From positions 62,001 to 126,000 of the forward strand of contig JBQTIY010000005.1 of assembly GCA_052387675.1 (NCBI GenBank): a stretch of DNA of 64,000 nucleotides. Reading direction: 5' to 3'. The notes beneath the pieces were generated by a model that was not told where the DNA came from, ran no database searches, and was given only the letters and a program-made list of their open reading frames with translations. Both the position numbers and the translations under genes were made by a program. The DNA comes from JBQTIY01 sp052387675. Its GTDB lineage: Bacteria; Planctomycetota; B15-G4. This document shows positions 1-7,187 of the stretch, piece by piece. Positions within the stretch are counted from its first letter, which is position 1, and each line of letters opens with the position of its first letter.

Positions 1-202
1 CTGCACGGGCGACTTCGTCGAGCTGAAGTACGGCGCGTCAACGAGCGGCGGCTGGACGCCCCTGTTGCCCATCCCGGTGATCGTGACCAACTTCACCGAC
101 TTGGCCGACAACTACACCGCGCCGCTCTTCGGCCCGTACCCCACGCCGATCTTGGGCAGCATCCGGCCAACGGATCACCTGATCTACGTGAACACGCCCT
201 GA
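1..202 (+). CDS. C-terminal end of an unidentified protein (partial)
   Basis: An open frame enters from the left edge (first full codon at base 2) and ends at TGA 200-202, giving 66 residues that finish in LIYVNTP. The tail is rich in Pro, Thr and Tyr and reads like the end of an extracellular beta-rich protein, which would fit the many secreted proteins further right. There is no recognisable motif. The gene is convergent with the yaeQ-like gene that follows, only 9 bases away. I do not recognise the family. Confidence 0.55.
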   Translation, partial: CTGDFVELKYGASTSGGWTPLLPIPVIVTNFTDLADNYTAPLFGPYPTPILGSIRPTDHLIYVNTP

Positions 203-211
203 GGCGAGTCC

Positions 212-757
212 TCAGCGGCCGGCGAGCGCGTAGGGCGTCACCACGCCTGACCAGCTCTCGTCGCCGATCGTGAGGTAGAGCCGCCCTTCCGAAATCGAGA
301 GGGCCATGGCCGTCCGCCGCTGCAGCCGCGCGGCGACGGCCTTCACCATGTCGCGGTCGATGCTGCGCAGTTCGATCGCCTCCGCGCGGTGGATCTTCTC
401 GCCCTGGAGCTGACGGAGCAGCACGACCGGATCCTTGTGCGTGTAGATCACGACGCGCGGCGCGGCCTTGCTGGCCTTGTGCAGGCGCCGCGCGTCGGGC
501 GCGCCGACGTCAATCCAGGCACAGAGCTGCCCGGTGAGATCGCGGATGGCCAGGGTCGGATCATCAGGGCTGGAAAGCCCCTGGCCGAAAGACAGGCCTT
601 CCGTGTACTCCAGGCAGTAGGCCAGCACGCGCGTGAGGAAGTACTCCTCCGACTCGGAAGGATGGCGGGCCAGGCGCAGCGCCAGCGTTTCGTAGACGCC
701 GCGATCGACATCGGAGAGCTCAATGTCGAAGTTGTGGAGGGTGGAGGCTTGCGCCAT
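212..757 (-). CDS. yaeQ: YaeQ family protein
   Basis: This 181-residue protein has the same length as E. coli YaeQ. Family landmarks are visible: LARHPSES near residues 30-37, the SSPDDPTLAIRDLTG segment near 62-76, then CAWIDVGAPDARRLHKASKAA near 79-98. YaeQ proteins adopt a PD-(D/E)xK nuclease-like fold, and the WIDVG plus downstream Lys region carries the family's conserved charged residues. The cellular role is not settled; the E. coli protein was once proposed to compensate for RfaH loss. The gene starts 53 bases after the cyanophycinase stop on the same strand and may be co-transcribed. No strong ribosome-binding site precedes the ATG at 757. Confidence 0.85.
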   Translation of the reverse strand: MAQASTLHNFDIELSDVDRGVYETLALRLARHPSESEEYFLTRVLAYCLEYTEGLSFGQGLSSPDDPTLAIRDLTGQLCAWIDVGAPDARRLHKASKAAPRVVIYTHKDPVVLLRQLQGEKIHRAEAIELRSIDRDMVKAVAARLQRRTAMALSISEGRLYLTIGDESWSGVVTPYALAGR

Positions 758-810
758 ACAGCGAGTCGGATCGGGATCTTGCGGTGTTGCAGCGCGGCCG
801 AGTGCGGAAC

Positions 811-1674
811 CTAGCGCGCCTCGCTGGCCGGCACACCGGCCGGCGTCGCCTGGCGCGTGTGCAAGTTGTAGCTGTCGCCGCGCGTGAGGATGTGCAGCTT
901 GAGCCCGATGAGCGAGACCGGCTCGTTGGCCTTGAGCGCATCCACCGAGGTGAACTCCACATCGTGCGGATCCAGGATCGTGACGCCGCCGCTGCCCACG
1001 ACTTCCAGGCCTTCGTCGGGCCCAATGAAAACGGAGGTGTCCTCGTCGAGGCCCACGCCGATGGCGAAGGGGTTGTAAGCCAGCGCTGTGAGCAGGCGCC
1101 CCAGTCGGTCGCGCTGGCGGAAGTGCTGATCCACGATGATGCGATTGGTAAGCCCAAGTCCAGGTGACAGCGTGACCATGCGGCGGTGCGGCGTGGCGCC
1201 CTCGTCGCCGTAGGCGATCATGTGCTCGGAGAGAAAGGCGGCGCCGGCCGATGTGCCGGCGATGTGCAGACCCTCCGCGTGGCGCTCGCGCAGCAGCACG
1301 GCCGCGCGCGTGCCGCCGAGTGTCGTGGCCAGCCGCAGCTGGTTGCCGCCGGTGATGAAGACGCCGTCGGCTTCCTCAATGAGCGCAAGCCAGTCCTCGC
1401 GGTGGCAGTCCACCCGCGAATCGAAGGGCACGACCACCGCCCGCTTGACCCCCAGCTCGAGCAGGATCTCCTCATAACCAGGTCCGGTGCTGCGGTCTCC
1501 GGAGGCCGTCGGAATGATCACGATGCGCGCGCGGCTGCCCCCGCAGAGCTGCACAAAACGCTTGAGAATCGAGGGATCCTTGACCTTATCGATGCCGCCG
1601 CCAATGGGGACAATGAAGCCGCGCGTCAAGGTGGGAGTGCTCCGGAGCCGGGGGTGGCCCATAACATCGGCCAT
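811..1674 (-). CDS. cphB: Cyanophycinase (peptidase family S51)
   Basis: A 287-residue protein of the usual cyanophycinase length. Cyanophycinases are serine exopeptidases that cut the storage polymer cyanophycin into beta-Asp-Arg dipeptides in the cytoplasm. The frame contains the N-terminal GGG turn (25-27), IPTASGD (54-60), GGNQ (109-112) and GTSAGA with the presumed nucleophile Ser142, followed by DQHF and the GVGLDEDT strand. The ATG at 1674 is chosen because GGAGGG lies six bases upstream; the frame stays open far upstream (to 3123) but only as a shadow of the opposite gene. No cyanophycin synthetase gene is in the window, so the substrate is inferred from family. yaeQ lies downstream. 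Confidence 0.88.
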   Translation of the reverse strand: MADVMGHPRLRSTPTLTRGFIVPIGGGIDKVKDPSILKRFVQLCGGSRARIVIIPTASGDRSTGPGYEEILLELGVKRAVVVPFDSRVDCHREDWLALIEEADGVFITGGNQLRLATTLGGTRAAVLLRERHAEGLHIAGTSAGAAFLSEHMIAYGDEGATPHRRMVTLSPGLGLTNRIIVDQHFRQRDRLGRLLTALAYNPFAIGVGLDEDTSVFIGPDEGLEVVGSGGVTILDPHDVEFTSVDALKANEPVSLIGLKLHILTRGDSYNLHTRQATPAGVPASEAR

Positions 1675-1833
1675 GGTTTGCCCTCCGTCAATCACAGATG
1701 TCGTGCCGGGAACGGCAACTGCGCTCCGGTAACCGCTTAGATTTTTTGGCAACCGGCCAGCCGAGCGCCCCAAGACCAGGGCCGACCTGGGCATACTGGC
1801 GCCCTTCCGGCTACCCCTCGGAGACCTCTGACC

Positions 1834-3111
1834 ATGCTGTCCATTCTTCGTCTCGGCGCCGCTGCGTTGCTCACCAGCACGACGATCGCCGCACAGTTCA
1901 CCGGCTCGGACTACTACGTCTCGTCGCCCGGTGGCGGCGGCATCTACAAGGGCGACTTCGTCACGGGCCAAAGCTCGGTCGTCGGCCTCGGGCTGCTCGT
2001 GCCCCACTACGGCTGGTTCGGCAACGACGGCAACTTCTACGTGCCCGATCGCGGCTGGCCCGCGCTCATGAAGCTCACGCCCGCAGGCGAAGTCAGCTTC
2101 TTCTCCGTCGGCGGCAACTGGATCAAGCCCGTCACGATCATCCCCTCGCTCGATGACCGCGCCTTTGTGGTCTCCGACATGGGCGCCAGCAAGATTCTGC
2201 GCGTCGAGTACGACGGCAGCCAGACGGTGATGCACGACCAGGCCTCCACGAATGGCCTGCTGAACTGGCCGGACGGCATGGCCTTCGACGACGCCGGCAA
2301 TCTCTACGTGGCCAATCTGGGCGACAACAAGCTCATCAAGATCGACCCGCAGGGCCAAGCCAGCGTCTTCTCGGATTCGCCCCTGCTCAGTGAGCCGGGC
2401 GGCATCACCATCGACGGGGCCGGCAACCTCTTCGCCGCCAACTACGCCACGCACTCGATCACCCGCTTCCGCCTGGATACGGGCGAGGCGGAGTTCTTCT
2501 CCGGCAACGACCAAGCCTCCATGGCGGCGCCGAACGACCTCAAGCTGTCGCGCAAGGGCGGCATGCTCGTGGCGGGCAGGAACGGCCGCGTAAGCCGCAT
2601 CGATGCGCTGGGCAACATCACGGTCGTCTATCACGACCCGACGCTCGGCGAGTTCGACGGCGTGGCTGTGCCGGAAGACGCCACGCTCTGCACTGGCCGC
2701 TACACCACCTACGGCGAGGGCCTCGAGGGCACCGGCGGCATCACGCCGAAGCTGCAGGCGATCTACTCGCCCTGCGCCGGACAGACCGTGGGCATCGAGT
2801 TTCGTGACTTCGTCGGCGGCGCCACGGCGGTGCTCTTCGTGGGCACGCAGGCGTTGCCCGTGGGCGCGATGACCCTGAAGGGCGCTCCGCTGCTGGTTGA
2901 TCCGGCCGGCACGCTCTTCTGGCCGATTCCGCTCGGCCTCCCGGGCGCAGGCCAGGGTGCGGGCGCGGGTGATCTCACGCTGCAGTTCACCGTGCCGGAG
3001 AATCCCGGCCTCGCGGGACTGGAGCTGTATCACCAGGTCTTCGCGGCCGATCCGGCAGCGCTCAACGGCGTGTCGGCCAGCAACGGCTTGAAGGAAGTCT
3101 TCGGCCTCTGA
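1834..3111 (+). CDS. Secreted NHL/SMP-30-like beta-propeller protein with C-terminal AASNAL-type module
   Basis: A 425-residue protein with a Sec signal peptide (MLSILRLGAAALLTSTTIAAQ). Residues about 60-280 hold repeated six-bladed-propeller signatures such as PDGMAFDDAGNLYVAN and PGGITIDGAGNLFAAN, typical of NHL/SMP-30 folds. Residues 292-425 form a divergent copy of the module shared with three other secreted proteins here, ending in SASNGL rather than AASNAL. GGAG lies 10 bases before the ATG. The next gene appears to start at a CTG that overlaps this gene's TGA stop, suggesting coupled translation. The propeller may bind or hydrolyse a lactone or sugar, but no catalytic metal site is evident. 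Confidence 0.8.
   Translation: MLSILRLGAAALLTSTTIAAQFTGSDYYVSSPGGGGIYKGDFVTGQSSVVGLGLLVPHYGWFGNDGNFYVPDRGWPALMKLTPAGEVSFFSVGGNWIKPVTIIPSLDDRAFVVSDMGASKILRVEYDGSQTVMHDQASTNGLLNWPDGMAFDDAGNLYVANLGDNKLIKIDPQGQASVFSDSPLLSEPGGITIDGAGNLFAANYATHSITRFRLDTGEAEFFSGNDQASMAAPNDLKLSRKGGMLVAGRNGRVSRIDALGNITVVYHDPTLGEFDGVAVPEDATLCTGRYTTYGEGLEGTGGITPKLQAIYSPCAGQTVGIEFRDFVGGATAVLFVGTQALPVGAMTLKGAPLLVDPAGTLFWPIPLGLPGAGQGAGAGDLTLQFTVPENPGLAGLELYHQVFAADPAALNGVSASNGLKEVFGL
2707..3108 (+). other. Recurring secreted-protein module, copy 1 (divergent, C-terminal)
   Basis: About 134 residues at the C-terminus of the NHL protein. It keeps the opening YGEGLEGTGGITPKL (compare DLGxALxGTxGxPxL in the other copies), a central GAPLLVDP element (compare GGxLVPxP), a Leu/Pro-rich strand and a closing SASNGL. 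It is the most divergent of the four copies and carries a longer Gly-rich loop. The alignment was done by eye. Confidence 0.55.
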
Positions 3112-5672
3112 AAGCGAGGACACTTCGGGCGCAACTCCTCGGCGGAGTGCTGGCCCTGACCGCAGGCTGTGACTCCGGTTCGCCTTCCGCGACCGGAGTC
3201 ACAGCCGTTTTTGAGCCGCCCTGCGCCCTCGTGCATCTGGCCGATGCCCTGCCCGACGCGCGCAGCGTGGCTGCGCCGGCACCGAGCGCCGAGCGCAACG
3301 CGCGGCATTGGCGCTTCGACGAGGCTCGTCCCGAGTGGCTGGTGCAGGGCGCCGTGCAGTCGCCCCGCTTGGCCGCCGTCACGCTGCAACTCGTGGACGA
3401 TGCCACACGCCTGAGCCTGCGAGCGCCCGATGGCTCGGGCGGCGGCATGCTCATGGGCGGGCTGGTGACCGCACTCGAGCCCACACCGCTGTCGTCTTGG
3501 GCGGCGCTGCGCGTACGAGCTCGGACTCACGAGCGCCTCTCCGGGATGCTCGTGGCGCCCAACGCCGGCGAGTCCGGCAATCTGCCGCGTGGCTGGTCCT
3601 TCATGATGGGCGGCGAGGGCACGGCGCCCGTCTTCGGCGACGGCTCGGTGCAGGACTATCTCCTGCCCCTGCGCGCGCCTGAGGCAAGTACAGATCCGGC
3701 CGCAGCGCCCCCCCTGCTGAGTTCGCTCGGTCTCTTCGTGGGCGCACCGGGCGAGGGCAGCCTGGACATTCTCGAAGTGACGCTCGTGCCGCGCGGCGCC
3801 GAGTTCACCGAGGCGGTTGGTGTGCTGGCCGTCGCGCGGGCCGGCGAATCGCGCCATTCGATCTATGCGCACGCGCCCGCCGAGTTGGCCTTTGCGCTGC
3901 GCGTGCCCGCGCAAGGACGCCTCGATCTTGGCCTGGCCGGACTGTCCGGGGAAACCGTCACGCACCGCGTGGCCGTGCGCACGCAGGCCACGGACACCGT
4001 GCTGCTCGAGGAGCGCCTGGCCGGCGGCGGGGCTTGGGCGCAGCGTTCCGTGGATCTCTCACGCTGGGCGGGCCAGGAGGTGGAGCTTTTGCTCGAAGCG
4101 CGCGCCGAGTCGGAGCTAGGCGCGGTGGCGCTCTGGGGCGCGCCTCTCGTGAGCGGCGCGCCGGCCGCGTCCTCGGGCGCCGGCGCGTCCGCACCTTCCC
4201 CGTCTGCGCGCCCCAACGTGCTCTTCTATGTGATCGATGGCGGCGGCGCCGACCAAATGTCGGTCTACGGCTACGAGCGCGAGACCACGCCCTTCCTCTC
4301 GGAACTCGCCCAGCAAGGCGTGGTCTTCGAGGCGGCCTTCGCCACTGCCACCTGGACCCAGCCCTCCACGGCCTCCTTCATGACCGGCCTGCATCACAGC
4401 GTGCTGGGCGGGCTGCGGCGCGGGCTGCACAGCACCCCCGTGCCGAGTAACGCCGTGACCATGGCCGAGCACTTCCGGCTCGGCGGCTGGTTCACGACGT
4501 CGCTGACCACCAATCCCAACTGCGCGCGCGTCATCGGCCTGCAACGCGGCGTCGATGTGCTGGACGACACGGTGGATAGCGGACACGGCGGCGGTCACGC
4601 CACATCCTCCACCGCGCTGCACGATCGCTTCTTCGCACTGCGCGCCCAGTACCCGGCGCAGCCCTGGTGGGCACACATCCAAACCACGGATGTCCACGAG
4701 CCCAATGAGCCCGTGGCACCTTTCGCCGGGCGCTTTCTGCCGGAGGCCGAGCGCGAGCAACTCGACGCTTGGGAGGAGCAGCTCGACGAGGCCGGCGACG
4801 GACTCTTCGGCCGCACGAGCATCGCGCACTTCTATGACGAGGCCCTGCGCCGCGCCGGACTCGACCGGCACGCTTACTACGACGGGCGTCGCAGCCTCTA
4901 CGACGAAACCATGCTGCATCAGGATGCGAGCCTGCGCGACTTCGTGGAGCGTCTGCAGGCCGCCGGCGAATGGTCGAACACACTGCTGGTCATCGCTTCC
5001 GACCATGGCCATCCGGCGGGCACCTTCGCGCGCTGGGGCCGCGGGCTCTTCGAGCCCTCGCCGCCGGAGTGGGAAGGCGCACTCTTCGATTCCTACTCCA
5101 CGCGCGTGCCGCTGCTGGTGATCTGGCCCGGCCACTTGCCCGGCGGCCGCCGCATCGCCGAGCCGGTCTCGATGATTGACGTGTTGCCGACGCTGCTCGA
5201 TCTGGCCGGCTTGCCGCCGGCGGAATTCAGCCAGGGGCGCTCGCTCGCGGCGGCCTTGCGCGGCGCGCCGCTCGCACCGGCGCCGGTGCTCTTCGACGAA
5301 GTGCGCGTGGACGAGGCCAGCGGGGTCTTCGTCGGCAATCTCGAAGCCATCGACGGACGCTGGGGCGCCTCGCTGGAGATCGGACCGGCCAGCCGCGGGC
5401 GCCACGCCGTGCCGGCCGGCGGCCGCTGGGGCGCGGTGCATCCCTTCTTTCCCGAGGCGCCGCGCCTCTTGCTCTACGACCTGCACGCCGACCGCTTCGC
5501 GCGGCGCGCCGTGAACGACGAACACCCCGAACTTGTCGTCAAGTACGAGCAGCTCCTGCGTGAACGCTGGGCCGCTCATCTGCTCCTCGCGCAGCGTTTC
5601 ACCGCCAGCGAAGCCGCGCCGCTCTCGCCCGAGGAACTCGAGCAGCTCAAGGCCTTGGGCTACACGCGCTGA
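3108..5672 (+). CDS. Lipoprotein hydrolase of the alkaline phosphatase/sulfatase superfamily
   Basis: The first standard start codon is GTG 3147, but that would leave only six residues before the lipobox LTAGC. Starting at CTG 3108, which overlaps the upstream stop as CTGA and has AAGGAAG ten bases before it, gives LKARTLRAQLLGGVLALTAGC, a classic lipoprotein signal. Counted from GTG, residues 20-350 are beta-rich and unassigned. The sulfatase-fold domain starts near residue 355 (RPNVLFYVIDGGGADQ) and continues with TQPSTASFMTG, TTDVHEPNEP and ASDHGHPAG. The position of the sulfatase Cys/Ser is Thr404, and the usual Arg is Thr. Phosphatases and phosphodiesterases of this superfamily use Thr, so sulfatase activity is doubtful. 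A terminator-like hairpin lies within its first codons. Confidence 0.82.
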   Translation: MKARTLRAQLLGGVLALTAGCDSGSPSATGVTAVFEPPCALVHLADALPDARSVAAPAPSAERNARHWRFDEARPEWLVQGAVQSPRLAAVTLQLVDDATRLSLRAPDGSGGGMLMGGLVTALEPTPLSSWAALRVRARTHERLSGMLVAPNAGESGNLPRGWSFMMGGEGTAPVFGDGSVQDYLLPLRAPEASTDPAAAPPLLSSLGLFVGAPGEGSLDILEVTLVPRGAEFTEAVGVLAVARAGESRHSIYAHAPAELAFALRVPAQGRLDLGLAGLSGETVTHRVAVRTQATDTVLLEERLAGGGAWAQRSVDLSRWAGQEVELLLEARAESELGAVALWGAPLVSGAPAASSGAGASAPSPSARPNVLFYVIDGGGADQMSVYGYERETTPFLSELAQQGVVFEAAFATATWTQPSTASFMTGLHHSVLGGLRRGLHSTPVPSNAVTMAEHFRLGGWFTTSLTTNPNCARVIGLQRGVDVLDDTVDSGHGGGHATSSTALHDRFFALRAQYPAQPWWAHIQTTDVHEPNEPVAPFAGRFLPEAEREQLDAWEEQLDEAGDGLFGRTSIAHFYDEALRRAGLDRHAYYDGRRSLYDETMLHQDASLRDFVERLQAAGEWSNTLLVIASDHGHPAGTFARWGRGLFEPSPPEWEGALFDSYSTRVPLLVIWPGHLPGGRRIAEPVSMIDVLPTLLDLAGLPPAEFSQGRSLAAALRGAPLAPAPVLFDEVRVDEASGVFVGNLEAIDGRWGASLEIGPASRGRHAVPAGGRWGAVHPFFPEAPRLLLYDLHADRFARRAVNDEHPELVVKYEQLLRERWAAHLLLAQRFTASEAAPLSPEELEQLKALGYTR
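3165..3212 (+). terminator. Intrinsic-terminator-like hairpin inside the start of the lipoprotein gene
   Basis: Arms 3165-3179 (GGCTGTGACTCCGGT) and 3192-3206 are perfect 15-bp complements. Inside them CGC (3181-3183) can pair with GCG (3189-3191), leaving a CTTCC loop. The descending arm is followed by G and then five Ts (3208-3212). This is the best terminator-shaped structure I see in the window, yet it encodes the lipobox Cys and the residues after it. It could end transcription of the upstream NHL gene or act as an attenuator. Confidence 0.6.
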
Positions 5673-5685
5673 GCCGGCTTGGCCT

Positions 5686-6324
5686 TCAGCGCACGCGTCG
5701 CAGGTAGCCTTTGGGATTCCAGGTGATCAGGAAACTCTCTTGGTCGCGGTCGACCACGAAGTCCTGGTTCTCCTTGACGAATGTCTCCACCGCCTCATAG
5801 GGGCCGGGCTTGGGACCGAGGTCCAGGCCGTGGTGACAGATGCTGTCTTCGACGATGAAGTAGTCGCCCGCCTTGACCAGCCCTTGGTACGTGCGCAGCA
5901 CACGCAGCGTGTTCTCGTAGGTGTGCGAGCTGTCCTCGATGACCAGCACGCGCTCCTCCGGCTGGATGAGTGCGGCAACTTTGGAGAAAGTGCCGCAGGC
6001 GTCGCCCTCGAAGAGCGTGACGCGCGGATGCGCGCGCACCACCGGCGGAATGTTGGCATGCGAGATGTCCACGCCGATGATCCGGCCGTGGCCCAGCAGG
6101 TCGCACAGGTGCGCCAGGGCCAGCGTGCTGCCGCCGAAGCGGTTGCCGATCTCCACGATGACGTCCGGCCGGTGCTTGTGGATCAGCTCTTGGTAGACCC
6201 AAAAGTCGAGCGGATTCTTGAGCGTCTGCACGCCGAAGTACGAGGTGCGGCCCAGAATGCGCTGCTGCATCACGTCCAGCACCTTGCGCAGCGGCATCCG
6301 GAGCGAGTCTTCCATGTGGGCCAC
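5686..6324 (-). CDS. Cephalosporin hydroxylase (CmcI)-family protein
   Basis: A 212-residue Rossmann-fold protein. It carries VIVEIGNRFGGSTLALA near residues 54-70, matching the SAM-binding glycine loop of the CmcI family, then IGVDISH, an acidic VIEDSSHTYENTL stretch near 128-140 and VEDSICHHGLD. CmcI-like proteins are named for cephalosporin 7-alpha hydroxylation, but most relatives act in sugar, rhamnolipid or polyketide O-methylation. The substrate here is unknown. It starts 14 bases after the TylF-like gene and is the last member of a uvrD-tylF-cmcI operon. Pairing of two SAM enzymes suggests successive modification of one glycan or small molecule. Confidence 0.8.
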   Translation of the reverse strand: MAHMEDSLRMPLRKVLDVMQQRILGRTSYFGVQTLKNPLDFWVYQELIHKHRPDVIVEIGNRFGGSTLALAHLCDLLGHGRIIGVDISHANIPPVVRAHPRVTLFEGDACGTFSKVAALIQPEERVLVIEDSSHTYENTLRVLRTYQGLVKAGDYFIVEDSICHHGLDLGPKPGPYEAVETFVKENQDFVVDRDQESFLITWNPKGYLRRVR

Positions 6325-6338
6325 GCTGTGATCCTCCC

Positions 6339-7178
6339 TCAGGCCTTGCGCCAGTAGACGCCGGTCCAGTCAATGGTCACGAGTTCCTCGCGCACGCCGT
6401 GCTTCTCGCGGTAGTCGTGCACAGCCTGCTTGCAGGCCGGAATCGCGCCGTAGTCGTCCACGATTAGAAAGCCGCGCGGCGAGAGCTTCGGGTACAGGTT
6501 CACCAGGCCGTCCATGGTCGACTCGTACATGTCGCCGTCGAGGCGGGCCACGGCGAGGCGCTCGATGGGCGCCGTGGGCAGCGTGTCCTTGAACCAGCCC
6601 TTGAGGAAGCGCACTTGGTCATCCAGCAAGCCGTAGCGCTCGAAGTTGCGCTGCACACTGGCCAGTGAGATGGCGAGGTCGGCCCAAGTGTGGTGGCGGT
6701 CGCCCTCGTCGGCGGCGTACTTGCTCGCGTCGGGCTTAGGCAGCCCCTGAAAGGAATCGGCCACCCAGACGCGCCGGCTCGTCTCGCCGCGCGCCTTGAG
6801 GATCGCGCGCATGAGGATGCAGGCCCCGCCGCGCCACACGCCGGTTTCAATGAAGTCCCCCGGCACGTTCTCGGCCAGCGCGGTCTCGACGCAGTGCTGC
6901 ACATTGTCCAGGCGCTTGCGTCCCAGCATGGTCTGCGCGAAGGCCGGCCAGTAGCGCCCGTCTTCGGTGAGCGCCGAGTCGACGCGCTCCAGCAGCAGCA
7001 CCTGCGGCGGCAAGAGGCGGCGCAAGATCGCGCGGCGCGCCTTGCCGCGGGGCTTAAAGTTGCGGCACTCGGCGCCATCGCCCAGCGAGCCGGTGAGGGC
7101 GCGCTTGACCAGATCGAGGTAGGCGTCAGTGGAAATAGCCGCAGGCTCCCGTGCGAGTGGCAGTGTGTCGCGCTGCAC
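6339..7178 (-). CDS. TylF/MycF-family O-methyltransferase
   Basis: A 279-residue protein of the macrocin O-methyltransferase family, SAM-dependent and Mg-dependent enzymes that methylate sugar hydroxyls. Visible landmarks are DFIETGVWRGGACILMRA near residues 113-130 (SAM loop), VWVADSFQGLPKP, then LDGDMYESTMDGL and LIVDDYGAIPACKQAV, where the DGDxYxS and DDY acidic residues are the family's metal and catalytic region. It lies 10 bases after the helicase stop and 14 before the CmcI-like gene. No polyketide or macrolide cluster surrounds it, so a surface glycan substrate is more likely than an antibiotic. Confidence 0.87.
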   Translation of the reverse strand: MQRDTLPLAREPAAISTDAYLDLVKRALTGSLGDGAECRNFKPRGKARRAILRRLLPPQVLLLERVDSALTEDGRYWPAFAQTMLGRKRLDNVQHCVETALAENVPGDFIETGVWRGGACILMRAILKARGETSRRVWVADSFQGLPKPDASKYAADEGDRHHTWADLAISLASVQRNFERYGLLDDQVRFLKGWFKDTLPTAPIERLAVARLDGDMYESTMDGLVNLYPKLSPRGFLIVDDYGAIPACKQAVHDYREKHGVREELVTIDWTGVYWRKA

Positions 7179-7187
7179 CGGGCCGGG

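Noticed and set aside
1675..3123. Upstream extension of the cyanophycinase frame (to 770 residues)
   Set aside because: The extra residues are the antisense shadow of the NHL gene; ATG 1674 with GGAGGG and the family length fix the true start.
4116..5579. Long antisense open frame of 487 residues opposite the lipoprotein hydrolase
   Set aside because: It mirrors the coding strand of a gene with clear homology and has no motif of its own. Long antisense frames are common at this GC content.
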